A DNA stretch of 64,000 nucleotides. Origin: Flabesymbios commensalis. Its lineage: Eukaryota; Annelida; Polychaeta; Terebellida; Flabelligeridae. The DNA lies in NCBI GenBank assembly GCA_964017125.1, contig CAXHKU010000964.1, positions 1 to 64,000 of the forward strand. The letters run 5' to 3'. Shown piece by piece: positions 10,648-23,111 of this stretch. Below the pieces are notes generated by a model that made no database searches, had not been told where the DNA came from, and was given only the letters and a program-made list of their open reading frames with translations. Numbering within the stretch: position 1 is the stretch's first letter; the number at the start of each line of letters is the position of its first letter. A program made the translations under genes and the position numbers.

Positions 10648-13549
10648 ATGCCGTCGCCATACTTCAATGACGAAACATTAATCAGCTCGCTAAAAAAGAA
10701 ATCTCAGCATTTCTCTATTTATAGCTTGAATTGTCAAAGTCTAAATGCAAAAATAAATCAAATTAAACTAAAAATAGAATATCTAAGAGAAAATGGTGTA
10801 GAATTAGGTGCCATCTGTTTACAAGAAACTTGGTTATCAGACGATAGTGGCACTTCTCTTCTACAAACAGATGGCTATCAATTAATATCACAAGGTAAAA
10901 CATGCACTTCACACGGGGTCTTGCTATTTTTTTAAATAACAATTTTAACTTCCTCCACTCTAGGATTACGTAAAATCCACTATATGGGAAGCACAATTCA
11001 TAGAAATACCAATAGATCGAAAGGGTAAAATAATGCTTGTGCTCGGTAATGTATATAGGCCACCTAGAGACCTGAACGAAAACTATCAAAATTCACTCCC
11101 GTTCTATACGATCTTCAAAAAAGACAATGTGAAGTAGTCATAGGAGGGGACTATAACATAGACCTGCTAAAAGTAAAACAAAAAACAATATTTAATCAAT
11201 ATCTAGATACACTAATTTCACTTAGCTTTTATCCCAAAATAACGTTGCCTACTAGACTCTCAAATAACGTGGGACTCTAATTGATAACTTTTAATGTAAA
11301 TTTTCACATGGTTTCCTAACAACAACTACGTACTGACAACAACTATATTCAAAGCAATGGGAAAATCAATACCAACCAAATTAGTCAAATTAAACAAGAA
11401 AAAACATAAAAAATCTAAATGGATTACGCAAGGTATCCTTAATTCAATTACTTACAGAGATAAAATGTACAACAAAACTGAAAGACACCCCAAAAAATTC
11501 GACAGCATATCTAAATCTTCGCGTTAATTTGCGTACCTACAATAAAATATTAAACACTTCTATAAATGAAGCAAAATCATCATAGTACCATCGGTGTTTT
11601 GAAAATGCAAAGAATGACATGAAAAGACAATGGTCGGAGTCCACAATTAATGAAATATTACACAAACAAACTAAAAAAACAAAATTCCCTGACCACATTG
11701 TCATCGACGGTAAACAAATAACTGATCAAAAGGCACTTTTAAATGCATTCAACAATTATTTTGTCAATATCTGACCAAATCTAGCCGCTAAACCCGACTC
11801 GAAATCTTTCAAGAATTTTTTAAGAAATCCAACCTCCCATAAATTTTATTTTGCATATATACAAATGAAGAACACATCCTAAAAATTATAGACAGATTGC
11901 ACCCTAAAAACAGTCGCGGCCCTGATAAAATATCTGTAAAGTTACTTAACCCTTTAAGCCCTCACGATGCATTAAAGCATCATTTTACATCCCCGAAAAG
12001 AGACCCGATTTTTCTACAACCAAGGGTTTTAGAACGAAAATTTCCATGAAACTGTCTTACCAATACATGGTAATTTTCTTTAATTTTTAAACCACATCAA
12101 ATCATTTTTATTCACTACAAGTCGAGAATTGCGACAGCAATTCGCGGCTTGTAGTGGATGAAGATGACAATTGTAAAGTCAGGCCTGAAAGGGTTAAAGA
12201 AATCAAGCATGAGATAATTAGGCCGTCACATTAATAACCAATCAGTGTATATTGACTGGTGTTTTCCCAGATAAAGTAAAAATTGCAAAGGTAATTCCAA
12301 TCCACAAAAAGGATGACAAAACTCAACTTGAAAACTATAGACCAAAGGTTATTGAAAGGGTTATTTTTGATCAAATGCATGATTATTTTCACACCAACAA
12401 ATTATATTTTGAAGGCCAATATGGATTTAGAAAAAAACACTCCACTGAACCAGCAGCTGTAGAAATGATAGACAGAATTAGATAAAGGTAATACCCCACT
12501 TAATATTTTTCTAGATTTATCCAAGGCTTTTGATACGCTCGATCACGAAATTATGTTATATAAACTAGAATATTATGGAGTAACAGGACCCTCACTACAA
12601 CTATTAAAAAGTTATTTGTCCGATCGCAAACAATATGTTGAATTTGTAAAATCTGATTCAAGTAATATAAAAACCGGCGTACCTCAAGGGTCAATACTTG
12701 GTCCTCTTCTATTTGTTATTTATGTACAATATCTTACTAGCCAGTAAAATTTTCACAGCAATAATATATGCAGATGACACCTCAGGTCAACAAGCTGTCA
12801 CTTAACACTAAAAAGACAAAAGCGATGATTTTTCACATGCCTCAAAAACAAGTAACAACTCCAAAATTAAAGATTGACGGAACGTCTGTAGAGTTTGTAA
12901 ATAGCTTTAACTACCTTGGCATAACCATAGATAAACATTTGAACTGGCAAGACCATATAAATAGTATTGCAAAAAAAATATCCAAATATTTGGAATTCTA
13001 AATAAACTAAAAAAATGTATCGCCCAAAACGTTGCTCTTGATGTATAATTCTTTTATTCTTAGCAGTTTAAACTATTGGATATTGGTTTGGGGTTATAAT
13101 ACTGATAGGCTATTTAAACTGAAAAAACGGGCAGTTAGAGTAATTTCCAAGAGCAAATTTAATGCACACACATATCCCCTTTTCCAAAACTTACAGATTT
13201 AAAAAATAGAAGATCTACATAAACTAAATGTACTGAAATTTTATTATAAGCTAATTCATAAAAACATTTCTCATTACTTTCATACCAACATGATTCTCGC
13301 ACAGCACTCCCATATACACTCATATCCTACACGAAATAACAAAAAACTGTTGTAGCGCCTAAAATACGGCATGAATTTGCAAGAAAATGCATTAGATATA
13401 GCATAACACAAATAGTTAACACTACTCTTTGTATTATAGAAAAAATGTATACTCATAAGTCTCCACGGCCTTTCCAAATATATAAAAAGATGTGCTAAAT
13501 CAGTACAAAACATCCTGTAATATAGAAAATTGCTACACCTGTTCATATT
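10648..13549 (+). pseudogene. LINE ORF2: endonuclease and reverse transcriptase, broken
   Basis: The endonuclease is seen as NCQSLNAKI, ICLQETWLSDD, GNVYRPPRDLN and GGDYNIDLL. The C-terminal SDH-type catalytic block is not found. Reverse transcriptase words follow: KHKKSKWITQGI, GPDKISVKLL, FPDKVKIAKVIP, LENYRP, QYGFRKKHSTE, DLSKAFDTLDH, GVPQGSILGPLLF, YADDT and LSLNTKKTKAMIFH. After LENYRP about ten residues are missing. After YADDT roughly fifty are missing, with a frame change. The tail (LNYWILVWG, then NAHTYPLFQNL, ending around CNIENCYTC) matches the usual C-terminus of this group. A 244-bp MITE splits the frame between VKLL and KEIKHEI. Many further stops are present, so no activity is expected. 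Confidence 0.85.
11950..12193. mobile_element. 244-bp TTAA-flanked MITE (piggyBac-like) in LINE ORF2
   Basis: The element begins CCCTTTAAGCCCTCACGATG and ends GGCCTGAAAGGG. It is flanked by TTAA on both sides (11946-11949 and 12194-12197). A second copy of exactly the same length lies at 42058-42301. The ends start with CCC and sit in duplicated TTAA, as in piggyBac MITEs. An internal palindrome, CACTACAAGTCGAGAATTGC against GCAATTCGCGGCTTGTAGTG, is conserved in both copies. Reading the LINE across the site with one TTAA gives an uninterrupted run of reverse transcriptase residues, so insertion was clean. It encodes nothing. Confidence 0.85.
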
Positions 13550-13965
13550 AAAACTGTTATTATACATCCACAGTTCAATTGATTAGCTAGAGTGTGTATA
13601 TAAGAAGCGTCGTTATAAATTACACGCAAACTTCACGAATGCAAATGAGTGTCATTTGGCAATGGCAATTACGGTCTTTTGCATTTACAGTGAACCATTA
13701 CAGTATTTTCTTTATTTAACATATTTCTGGAAATTAGTTATCATGAATGATCAAAATCATTAGTGCTATTATATAGCTATTGTTTTCTTTGTTTATTTTG
13801 AATAGTGAGGTTGCTACTTGATATCGGCACTACAGTGCCTTAAGGTAGTTTTCCTGACTCAGAATTATATGTATGGATATATTGCTATAATGTATTTTCT
13901 GTTATGTTAATGCATATATCTTTTGTATATTCTTAGTCAAAAATAAATCTGTCTGTCTATCTGTC

Positions 13966-14977
13966 GCTATTTTGGGTATCAAAATATACGTTTTTGAATA
14001 AACCCCACATAATTGTCCTATTTGAATAATCTTGGTGTCAAATCAGATCATTTTGGCTATGAGGAATCTAAATTTTTATTTTGCAAGACCGAAAATCCAA
14101 AATGGCGGCCATTTTCCAGCATTAAAATCAGTTTTTGTGGTACTTTTGCCACGACTTTCGCGGTAGTTGCAGAATAGGACTGTGTAGTAGATGTAGTAGG
14201 CCTACCTGTGTTTTAGGAGTCATGCACATCTTCTGGGTGGATTTCTGGCACTGATCCTTGCAATGGAACCCAGTCTTGGTGAAATACAAGCTCTTAGTGA
14301 TTGATTATGCTCGGCACAGGAGTAATGGCATGGCACAACCAGGGAACACTGGTGACGTCACTGCTGTGGGACTCAGCATGGGGTTCAGCATCAGCTGGGT
14401 CTAATCTTAGTGTCAGAAATGCTGTCGGATGAAATGAGCCGGATATGTCAGCTATAGTAAACTAGATGAAAATTAGATGTTGTTAGATGTCCGCGCCTGA
14501 ATAGACAGGGTGTGACCATTCCAGACTGTCTGGAAGAAGTGCTGTATTTTTTAATTGGAGAAAAATGACGATCTCACGCACAGGCGTATTTATTATCCTG
14601 GGTATGGCTAATACATGTATACGATGATTGCGACCAACATGCAGTAATTCTCTTCTATGTCCTCGGGGTCCCTCGTTCTGGATCATACAAATCATCTGCT
14701 TGACAAAGGCAGAGGAAGCACTGAGGGGAGCAAGGCTCTAGCACCCGGCAGATGCACCAAGTAACAAGATGCCGCTTTTTGTAAAACCCATCCTGACTAC
14801 TGCGGCGATACTGAAAACACTGAGGAAGCTCTCGAGGTCGAATCATGGTGTTAAGAGTCGTTACAGTTCTGATATCTGGTGTTACCAATCCTCTTGTTGA
14901 TTCAATTATTTGAGAAGACAACCTTCAATCTGTACTGACAGATCTGATATTATTCTTATTTGCCAAACACAATTTAA
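13966..14977. other. Unassigned spacer with an 'aaaatggcggccatttt' core
   Basis: Around 14095-14120 lies 'aaaatggcggccatttt', a core shared with several unrelated repeats in the window. Two overlapping minus-strand frames (14483-14695 and 14655-14921) have normal-looking composition, but I recognise no domain and would not call a gene. Confidence 0.35.
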
Positions 14978-17203
14978 ACAAGACTACATAAGTCCAGGAG
15001 CTCCCGCTCCGAATTAGAAATTGATTCGAGCAATTTTGTGTAGGGTTATTAATATAGTCCTAGGCTAGGTCAAAAATCAAGACGCAAGACAACTAGGTCT
15101 AAGAGGCTCAGTCTAAGAGTAAGATAAGAACTAGACAGTCTGTCAGAGATTGCAAACCTCCATTGAAATTAATGATCCTAATAAGTATCCCAGTAATGGT
15201 CTACCTATCTGTCACGGTTTACCCGATATCAGGCCAATCAAGGTAAATAATGAATGATTTACTGAAATCGATATAGACAAGTTAAAAAAAATTCAGGGTG
15301 CATCCTCCCCCGAAACCTCACATTTTGTTTTATAGTGATTATTTGTTTTATAGTAATGGTCTAGCTATCTAGCACAGTTCACGTGATATCAGGCCTATCG
15401 AGGTGAATAATGCCGATTGTTGGCCATTTTGAATCCCAGGGTGCATCTTCCCTCAAAAAATCACATTTTGTTTTATAGTAATGGTCTAGCCATCTAGCAC
15501 GGTTTACCAAACATCGGCCATGTGAAAGTGAATAATGACCTAAAGGCGGCCATTTTGAATTTGATTAAGGCAAAATTTTTCAAGATGCATCCTCTCCTGA
15601 AATCTCATATTTTGTTTTATAGTAATGGTCTAGCCATCTAATACAGTTTACCAAATAACGGCCATGCGAAAGTGAATAATGGCCGATAGGCGGCCATTTT
15701 GAATTTGATGGAGTCTGAATTTTTCAAGATGCATCCTCTCCTGATATCTCACATTTTGTTTTATAGTAATGGTCTTGCCATCTAGCACGGTTTACCAAAT
15801 AACGGCCATGTGAAAGTGAATAATGACCTAAAGGCGGCCATTTTGAATTTGATTAAGGCAAATTTTTTCAAGATGGATCCTCCCCTGAAATCTCACATTT
15901 TGTTTTATAGTAATGGTCTAGCTATCTAACACGGTTTACCAAATATCAGCAATGTGAAAGTAAATAGTAGGCGATAGGCGGCCTTTTTGAATCCGATCCA
16001 GTCAAAAGTTTTTAAAAGGCATCCTCTCCGAAAACGTCACATTTTTTTTTATAGTAATGGTCTAGCTATCTAGCACGGTTTACCTGATATCAGGCCTATC
16101 GAGGTAAATAATGCCGATTGTCGGCTATTTTAAATTTGATGGAGTTAAAAAGATTCAGAGTGCATCCTCCCCCGAGAACTCATATTTTGTTTTATAGTAA
16201 TGGTCTAGCCATCTAGCCCGGTTTACCAAATATCGGCCATGTGAAAGTGAATAATGGCCGATAAGGGCCATTTTGAATTTGATCAAGTCGATTTTTTTCA
16301 AGATGCATCCTCTTCTGAAATCTCACATTTTGTTTTATAGTAATGGTTTAGCTATCTAGCACGGTTTACCAAATATCAGGCCTGTCGAGGTGAATAATGG
16401 CCGATAGGCGGCCATTTTGAATTTTATCGACCTGAATTTTTTTCAAAATGCATCCCCTCCTGAAACCTTACAATTTGTTTTTATAGTAATGGTGTAGTTA
16501 TCTTGAGCGGTTTTCATGATATTCCGCAATACGAGGCCTGTCGAGGTGAATAATGACCGATAGGCAGCCATTTTGAATTTTATCGACTTGAAATTTTTCA
16601 AGATGCATCCTCTCCTGAAACCTTTCAATTTGTTTTATAGTAATGGTGTAGCTATCTTGAGCGGTTTTCATAATATTCCGCAAAATATTTCAATCGGATT
16701 TACGAATGTCATAAATTAGGTCAAACTGCTGGGTCAACTTCCAGGTCAAGGTCCAAAAACCTGAAAAGGCACAACTAGGGACCTTAGAAAACATGTATGT
16801 GCAATATGACTGTAATCGGCCTAGTACTTTCCGAGATCTGCTCCGGAAACGAAGTGTGCGTCAAAACGTCTAAATAGGTCATAGTTTTGAACCAAAAGTA
16901 GGTCAAAGTTCATATACCCCAAAAGGAACAGCTAGACCACCTAGAGGTGTTGTGTGTAAAATTTGAAGACAATCGGACAAGTACTTTCAGAGATATGCTC
17001 CGGAAACTAAATGTTCACGGACGGCCCAACGCCGTAACATCATCATTTTTCCTCTGAGACCTTGCGTATTGAATCCAGATTAAAAATATTTTAACCTGTC
17101 CATTATCCAGCTGGAAGTAACCCACATACCAAAAAATGTTGTCTTGGCTTATTTTCTTACAAAGTTATAGGCAAAAGAAGAAAACGGAGGCGGAATTCAT
17201 AGA
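14978..17203 (+). mobile_element. HINE/Helentron-like family B, copy B1, lacking its 3' hairpin
   Basis: The 5' end reads ACAAGACTACATAAGTCCAG followed by GAGCTCCCGCTCC, identical to the start at 27803. A central array from about 15180 to 16690 has roughly eleven units of about 143 bp. Each unit carries 'ttttatagtaatggtctagc', 'ggccattttgaattt' and 'caagatgcatcctctcc'. A conserved 3' region (16690-17200) follows with 'ctccggaaacgaagtg' and 'acggacggcccaacgccgt'. In copies B2 and B3 this region continues into a terminal hairpin ending GGGAGCT. Here homology stops at about 17203 and unrelated, once-coding sequence begins. The element is non-coding and would have needed proteins from an autonomous partner. 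Confidence 0.8.
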
Positions 17204-18380
17204 TCCGAGCGGACAGTTCTCACCAATAATTATCGACCAGGCTCTTGAGCAAGCGAACGCAGTCGGCAAAACTGATTGTGGAGCATTAGGTGTGACAGGA
17301 GATACTGACCAAGATGGATGGTCACTGGTCCTAAAGTCAGATGCTTGATCACACAGTAGGAGACAGCTTACGCAACAAAAGTAGGCACTGAGCCCACCAT
17401 GCAGCCATCATTAGCGTCACCAAAGAGCTCAAGGACATTTGAAGAATATGCCACATTTGATGTTCTTCCGACAATACATGCAAACTCTGCCAAGCACAAT
17501 AAAACGGACATTGTGTTCAACGACTGGTCAAATAGTGTGAACATTGAAGTCAAGTCAACTGAAGCGAGGACGTGAGTGAGATGAAGAGTGTCGAACAAGT
17601 TCAAAGTTCCATCTAACAGGCGCATTGTTCTCAGAAACAGTGAGAGAATATGATCATTGATATCAACAAAAGATTTCACCAGCAACCACATGATCTACCT
17701 GGATGAATTTGCCCTGTGTATTCACGAAGAGGCGGACACGATGATCGTCGTACATACCAATCATGCGACAAAAGGAGGCAGGCATGAGGTAGTCCTGATG
17801 GCAAAAGCCAGTGACACTGACATTCTTTTTATAACAGTCAGTGTGATGTCAGCTCTCCGAGAGACTGGTTTACAGCAGCTGTGAATTGCATATGGTCAAG
17901 GTCAGTACTGGAGATGGATTCTTGCCCATGAATTGTGCGTCTCCATTGCGCCACAGAAGAGCAGGGGCATTCACGCCTTCACCAATCAAAGGATTTGATT
18001 TTGCGTCTTCCTTCTGCGACAAAGAAAAGAAGATGACAATGTGATGTATGTGATGAGCTAACTGATGTCTTCGACAAATTAAGCCAGTTCCCATCAGCAG
18101 CAATTGACGATGACTTGGAGATCTTGGTGAGGTTTGTGTGCGAATGTATGGCAGGTCCAGCACAGCTGAGGGCGTCGACCATTCAAGACTGGAGATGTTT
18201 GCAAGGAGCTGTCATCAGACGGGCATCATAAGAAGTCACTCAAAAGTATTCCAGCCAGACATAGAGAGCTGTGCAGACCGGGTTTAGACGAAGAAGACAA
18301 TATTTGGCAGATCCTTTGGACAGACCTTCCACTATTGCGGAGAGATGCCAGCAGCTGACTAAATGATTCATTTGTACATG
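17204..18380 (+). pseudogene. Decayed gene of unknown function ('HEEADT' family, probably element-derived)
   Basis: Several protein fragments in order match a family common in invertebrate genomes that has no established function: IIIDQALEQANAVGKTD with GALGVTGD (17220-17345), SSRTFEEYATFDVLPTI with DIVFNDWSNSV (17430-17560), and CIHEEADTMIVVHTNHA with KASDTDILF (17720-17840). A degraded 'HAFT' block follows near 17960. Family members usually have 'EADTR', 'SPDTDV' and 'HAxTGCD' blocks in this order, so gene order is retained. The copy is broken in several places and cannot make a protein. It begins exactly where family B homology ends, which raises the question of capture. The family link rests on remembered patterns. 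Confidence 0.5.
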
Positions 18381-19249
18381 TCACTATAATAAAAATATAC
18401 AATACAGTACAATACAACTACGTTCATTGAAATTCGGGAACCAGGCCAATGTTCCATTATTTTGTGTGGCTTGTTCACAATAAATACCAATAGAGATTTT
18501 TATTTATTCGTTTAATTTTTTCTCCCTTACAACATAATTATGTTTAGAAATTATACCTCACACAAATAACCTTCAAACAAACTTAGATCGAGACCATATT
18601 TCATGCTAACCAACATGATGTATTTTAACTCTTTGTCTCATATTTTGTAAAATAAGCTTTTAATGCATTCCGGAGGTCGAAATTCAGATTCCGCATTGCC
18701 AAAAATGTATGACTTGACACCACGATCATTGAAATCGCACAAGTTCTGAGAAAACTATCCACAGAAGTGATTTTCATGCTGGAAACGGCCGCCATCTTGC
18801 AAAATGGCCGCCATTACTTCCTGAAAGATTGTTGTGCATAAATCGAGCAGTTTTCATGAATGTTTTTTTCTACTCTTTCAGCTTTGGTGATTTTGTGAAT
18901 AATCATATTCAGAAAATTGGTCACGAGCCACATTGGAGGTCTTTTCTAACCTTACCAGACCCATAAAATGGCCTTGACCTTTGATCTTGACCTCCAATTA
19001 ATTCTTCTAATGTCATATATGTACGTATGGCTTTTGGTTTGATGGAAATCGACCCTATTATCATCAAATGTGAACAAATATTCGCAGAGATATGCCATTT
19101 TTAGATTTGAGTTTAGTGATTGGCGGCCATTTTGGAAATATGAAAATTAAAAATTTGCCACTGGGTGAAATTTAGTACTCCCGGTGGAAATCATGACTCT
19201 AGCCTCTGCTGAACACAAAGTCAATCAAAATATAAACTTCTGTATGAAA
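18381..19249. repeat. Dispersed repeat sequence with 'ggccgccatcttg' cores
   Basis: No gene. The stretch 18660-19180 has the look of family-type repeat DNA ('gccgccatcttgcaaaatgg', 'ccttgacctttgatcttgac', 'ggcggccattttgg'). From 19120 to 19245 it matches 4265-4400 in reverse complement. Mobile class not determined. Confidence 0.4.
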
Positions 19250-19735
19250 TTCCACGTTAGGTTTAATTTTGCCAATATTCTGCCTGACTATGACAGGGAT
19301 ATTGAAAAATTGCAGCGGGTACAAAAATGTCTGGCATGTGTAGTCTGTAAAGCGTCTCGTTTTAGCAGACTTAAGCCTCTCTTATATTTTCTTGGCTACC
19401 AGTAAAATACCGCATACGTTTTAAACTCTGTATCACCACTTTTAAAGTCTTCCTTTTTTACCAACCTACATATTTCTTTAATTATTATTCCCACATCAAA
19501 ATTCAAGATTGTTTAGATCCTCCAACACAAATATGTTAACTGTTCCACGTTTTCGAACAAAATGGGGGTCAAGGGCTTTTGCAGTTGCAGCTCCCTCCAC
19601 CTGGAATTCACTGCCGGTTAATCTGAAAATTGCGAGTACAGTCACCTCATTTAAAAAAATGCTGAAGACTTTTCTTTTCGATTCGGGATTTAGGCGCTAT
19701 AGAAGTTATCCAACTAATTGATTGATTACAAGGAT
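19250..19735 (+). mobile_element. 5'-truncated CR1/L2-type LINE, 3' end only
   Basis: Protein words of the reverse transcriptase C-terminus are readable: DIEKLQRVQKCLACVV, ASRFSRLKPLL, then in another frame WLPVKYRIRFKLC, then RSSNTNMLTVPRFRTKWGSR with APSTWNSLPVNL and TSFKKMLKTFLF. This run is characteristic of CR1/L2/Rex1-group LINEs. The fragment ends with 'ggcgctatagaagttat' and 'ttgattgatta', matching the usual '...GGCGCTATAxAAG' plus short-repeat ends of these LINEs. At least two frameshifts are present. It differs from the LINE at 8.6-14 kb, so at least two LINE lineages left remains here. Confidence 0.75.
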
Positions 19736-21409
19736 ACAGCGACAAGGTCACACCAAGATCATCTCAAGGTCATTTTAAATGGGCTCACAAATGACAAAAA
19801 GCCTACTTTTGGCTAATTGTTACCAATTTGACCTTGAGGTTACCTTGGCATGACCCTGAGGGTATACCTAGTTAAAGAACAAATTCAGATCATGTTATTA
19901 TTTGTGACTAGACACGGGTCATGTTTTTTGAAATCATAATAATTAGGCACTACAAATACCCCGTCCCCAGGAATTAGAAATTAAACGCGTGATGGATTAC
20001 CCCCTATAGTAAAGCAGGTGTAGATTCTACATACATGGGCTAGAAAATGAAATCTGAATGATACACAACACAATTCGAATTATGACCTTGTCAGAACTGA
20101 AATTACCAGTGATAAACTGTAACCGAAAATAATCCCGACTGGGGTCCGGGACCCGCAAATAAAGAACGTTTACGGATCTGGACTGGGGTCCGGGAGCCGC
20201 ATGGAAAGAGTTAACAGTCAGGTGTCACAGCAAACACGAGACACTGACCCGATGCTGTTTGAATGTTCGGCCGACGTTAAAGACGGTGGACCAAAATTAA
20301 TTGGGACATTGTCTCATGTTTGCTGAGCTCCATATTAAACTGTCACTTGTGGATCATTGTGAGCTCTCATTAAACTCAGTAGACACTATAGTATAATAAT
20401 ATTGTCAGATCATGTTGGAATAAATGTGTCACATACATGTACGCTAGACCTCAACGTTTCAGGTTTGCTTGGATGTCCGAAATCATAGCAGACGTTTCAA
20501 ACTACATGTACAGGCAGTAGCACTGAGCCAGAAGTGGCTCTGTCAGCCAGCTTATAGGTATGGACACCTTATTTCACCGGCATCACGGAATCTCAAAATT
20601 GGTGCATATATATGTCCCTGTCATCAAAACAAATTCTGTAATGTACGTTCGCAGATAAAACATGGCAGATGAACAAGATACTAAATAATTATTTAATATA
20701 GGGCCTACGATTCCCTAAACCAAACGAGTGAAATCAGACTATCTGCTAAATGCTGCTGATTCTTCGCTGTTTTCCCTTAAAATACTACATATAATTAAGC
20801 AGATTAGCGCATATCATCTCTACATGTCCCTTAAACCTCTATCGGGTGTCAGCGAGCAGACACAAGCGAACCTCATTATTTTAATCCAGTCACAATGAAT
20901 CTTGCATTTAATGTCAGGTCTGATCCCCGCTTTACAATGACATACTCTGCATGCGCAGGACTATTCCAACGTCAATTATTGACGCTGATTGAAAATTAAA
21001 AGAACGGTTAACATTTACTTTCAGAATTCCAATAAAAAGCAACAACAATGCGAGTGTAGTTTGAAACCCTAACATAAATAACTAATTTGGCATTCGATCA
21101 ACTGACATAATTATTACAGAATAATATATTGAAACACTTGGACTACCCGGAAAATACAAATTTTTATTCACTGGGTATTACTACTACAACGAAAATGAGA
21201 CAATAAATGTAATCAAATACACCAGTGTGATAAATCAAACTAGATGCAAGTGTTCACCATATAAACACCCAAGAAGGCTCCCCCTCGCACTTTTCAAATA
21301 AGAGTTATACATTAATTCTAATTTTATCCGATAATTAATTTGTACATGTAATTATCAAGTAATATTATGAGGCAGAGGCTAGCAGCTTTAGGCTGACTAG
21401 TTGCTATTT
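19736..21409. other. Unassigned spacer
   Basis: No gene or clear mobile element. The only local structure noted is a short duplication 'gactggggtccggga' at about 20138 and 20181. Confidence 0.35.
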
Positions 21410-22195
21410 GATCCCAAAAAATGACCCGGATATTTTTCCGGACTTTCTGAAAAATTGATGCCGCCTAGGAATTAATATTAGCGTCAGCTATGCAGTATGT
21501 TGAATATTGAGTGTAAAGAATAAGCAGCTTTGAAGTTATCAGGGTGACAATGTTCTTATTTGACGAAAAAAAAATAAAGGTGGCCGCCATGACCTGGATA
21601 TTTTCCAGAACTTTCTGAAAAATTGATGTAGTCTAGGAAATAAAACTACTATGCAGTATGTTACATATTGAGTATATAGGATAAACTGGCTTTAATTAAA
21701 ATTGACGAAAAAAGATTAAAGATGGCCGCCATGACCCGGATATTCTTCCGAACTTTCTGAAAAATTGATGCAGGCTAGGAATTAATACTACTATGCAGTA
21801 TTTTGAATATTGAGTATAACGGAAAAGCGGCTTTAAAGTTATCAGGGTGACAAAGTTCTAATTTGACGAAAAAAAAAGATTAAAGATGGCCGCCATGACC
21901 CGAATATTTTCCTAATTTTCTGAAAAATCAATGCAGCCCAGGAAGTAATACTTGCATCCAGTATGTGGAACACAAATGAATCGAAAATGCGGTTTTGTAG
22001 ATATCAGGGTGACAAGGTCCTAATTTGACGAAAAAAGATTGAAGATGGCCGCCATGCTCCGAATATTTTTTCGAACTTTCCGAAAAATTGATGCAGTTTA
22101 GGAATTAATACTTGTATCCCGTGTGTTGAACACCAACTGAATTCAAAAAGCGGTTTTGTAGATATCAGGGTGACGGGAGAAGGCGGTGGCCGGAA
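21410..22195. repeat. Tandem repeat, about 140-160 bp unit, five copies
   Basis: Repeats of a unit with 'gatggccgccatgacccg', 'ttctgaaaaattgatgcag', 'tatgcagtatgttgaatatt' and 'tatcagggtgacaa' begin near 21410, 21585, 21723, 21886 and 22044. Copies are diverged and differ in spacing (about 139-165 bp), so the array is old. It abuts the 27-bp minisatellite that follows. Confidence 0.8.
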
Positions 22196-23111
22196 GCCTT
22201 AATTAAATACACCAGTGTAATATACAGTGTGATATATCAAATACACAAGTGTGATATACAGTGTGATATATAAATATCAAATACACCAGTGGGATATACA
22301 GTGTGATATATATCAAATACACCAGTGTGATATATCATTGAAATACACCAGTGTGATATATCAAATCATATACATTAGTGTGATATATATCATATACATC
22401 AGTGTGATATATACAAATACACTCGTGTGATATATCACTGAAATACACCAGCATGATATATCAAATACACCAGTGTGATAAATCAAATCAAATGCACCAG
22501 CGTGATAATCATATCAAATCAAATACATCAGGGTGATATATCAAATCAAATACACCAATGTGATATATAAAATAAAATACACCAGTGTGATATATTAAAT
22601 CAAATACAACAGCGTGATATATCAAATCAAATAAACCAGTTAGATAATTAATCAAATCAAATACACCAGCGTGATATATAGTGTGATATATCATTGAAAT
22701 ACAGCAGTGTGATACATCATTGAAATACACCAGTGTGATATATCATTGAAATACACCAGTGTGATATATATCAAATACACCAGTGTGATATATCATTGAA
22801 ATACACTAGTGTGATATATCAAATCAAATACATCAGTTTGATAATTATATCAAATCAAATACACCAGCGTGATATATCAAATCAAATACACCAGCGTGAT
22901 ATATCAAATCAAATACACCAGTGTGATATATCAAATCAAATACACCAGCGTGATATATCAAATCAAATACACCAGTGTGATATATCAAATAAAATACACC
23001 AGTGTGATTTATCAAATCAAATACACCAGCGTGATATATCAAATCAAATACACCAGCGTGATATATCAAATTAAATACACCAGCGTGCTCTATAAAATCA
23101 AATACACCAGT
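22196..23111. repeat. 27-bp minisatellite (caaatcaaatacaccagt family)
   Basis: The repeat is built on 'aaatacaccagtgtgatat' with a linker of 'atcaaatc'. The right half (22850-23100) is a regular 27-bp array; the left half is irregular with shorter units. Because 27 is divisible by three and the unit lacks in-phase stops, long open frames appear on both strands. These are artefacts of the repeat, not genes. Confidence 0.9.

Larger units (their letters stand above)
8560..13965 (+). mobile_element. Degraded CR1/L2-group LINE with two nested DNA elements
   Basis: This is a nearly full-length non-LTR retrotransposon. Its order is ORF1-like region with coiled coil and esterase-like part (8660-10530), apurinic-type endonuclease (10648-11280), reverse transcriptase (11300-13000), C-terminal region to about 13549, a 3' untranslated stretch, and a short-repeat end 'ctgtctgtctatctgtc' near 13950. 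The protein words are typical of the Jockey superfamily, CR1/L2/Daphne group. It is dead: many stops and frameshifts, missing blocks in the endonuclease and reverse transcriptase, and two insertions (about 9674-9937 and 11950-12193). The exact 5' end is not determined. Confidence 0.85.

Noticed and set aside
14483-14921. Two overlapping minus-strand frames with ordinary-looking composition
   Set aside because: No recognisable motif, no splice-compatible partners and no repeat support. Kept only as part of an unassigned spacer.
16443-16683. Similar 61-codon minus-strand frames here and at 30227-30412, also 30475-30660 and 36091-36276
   Set aside because: They recur only because they lie in copies of non-coding family B. 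There is no conservation beyond DNA identity.
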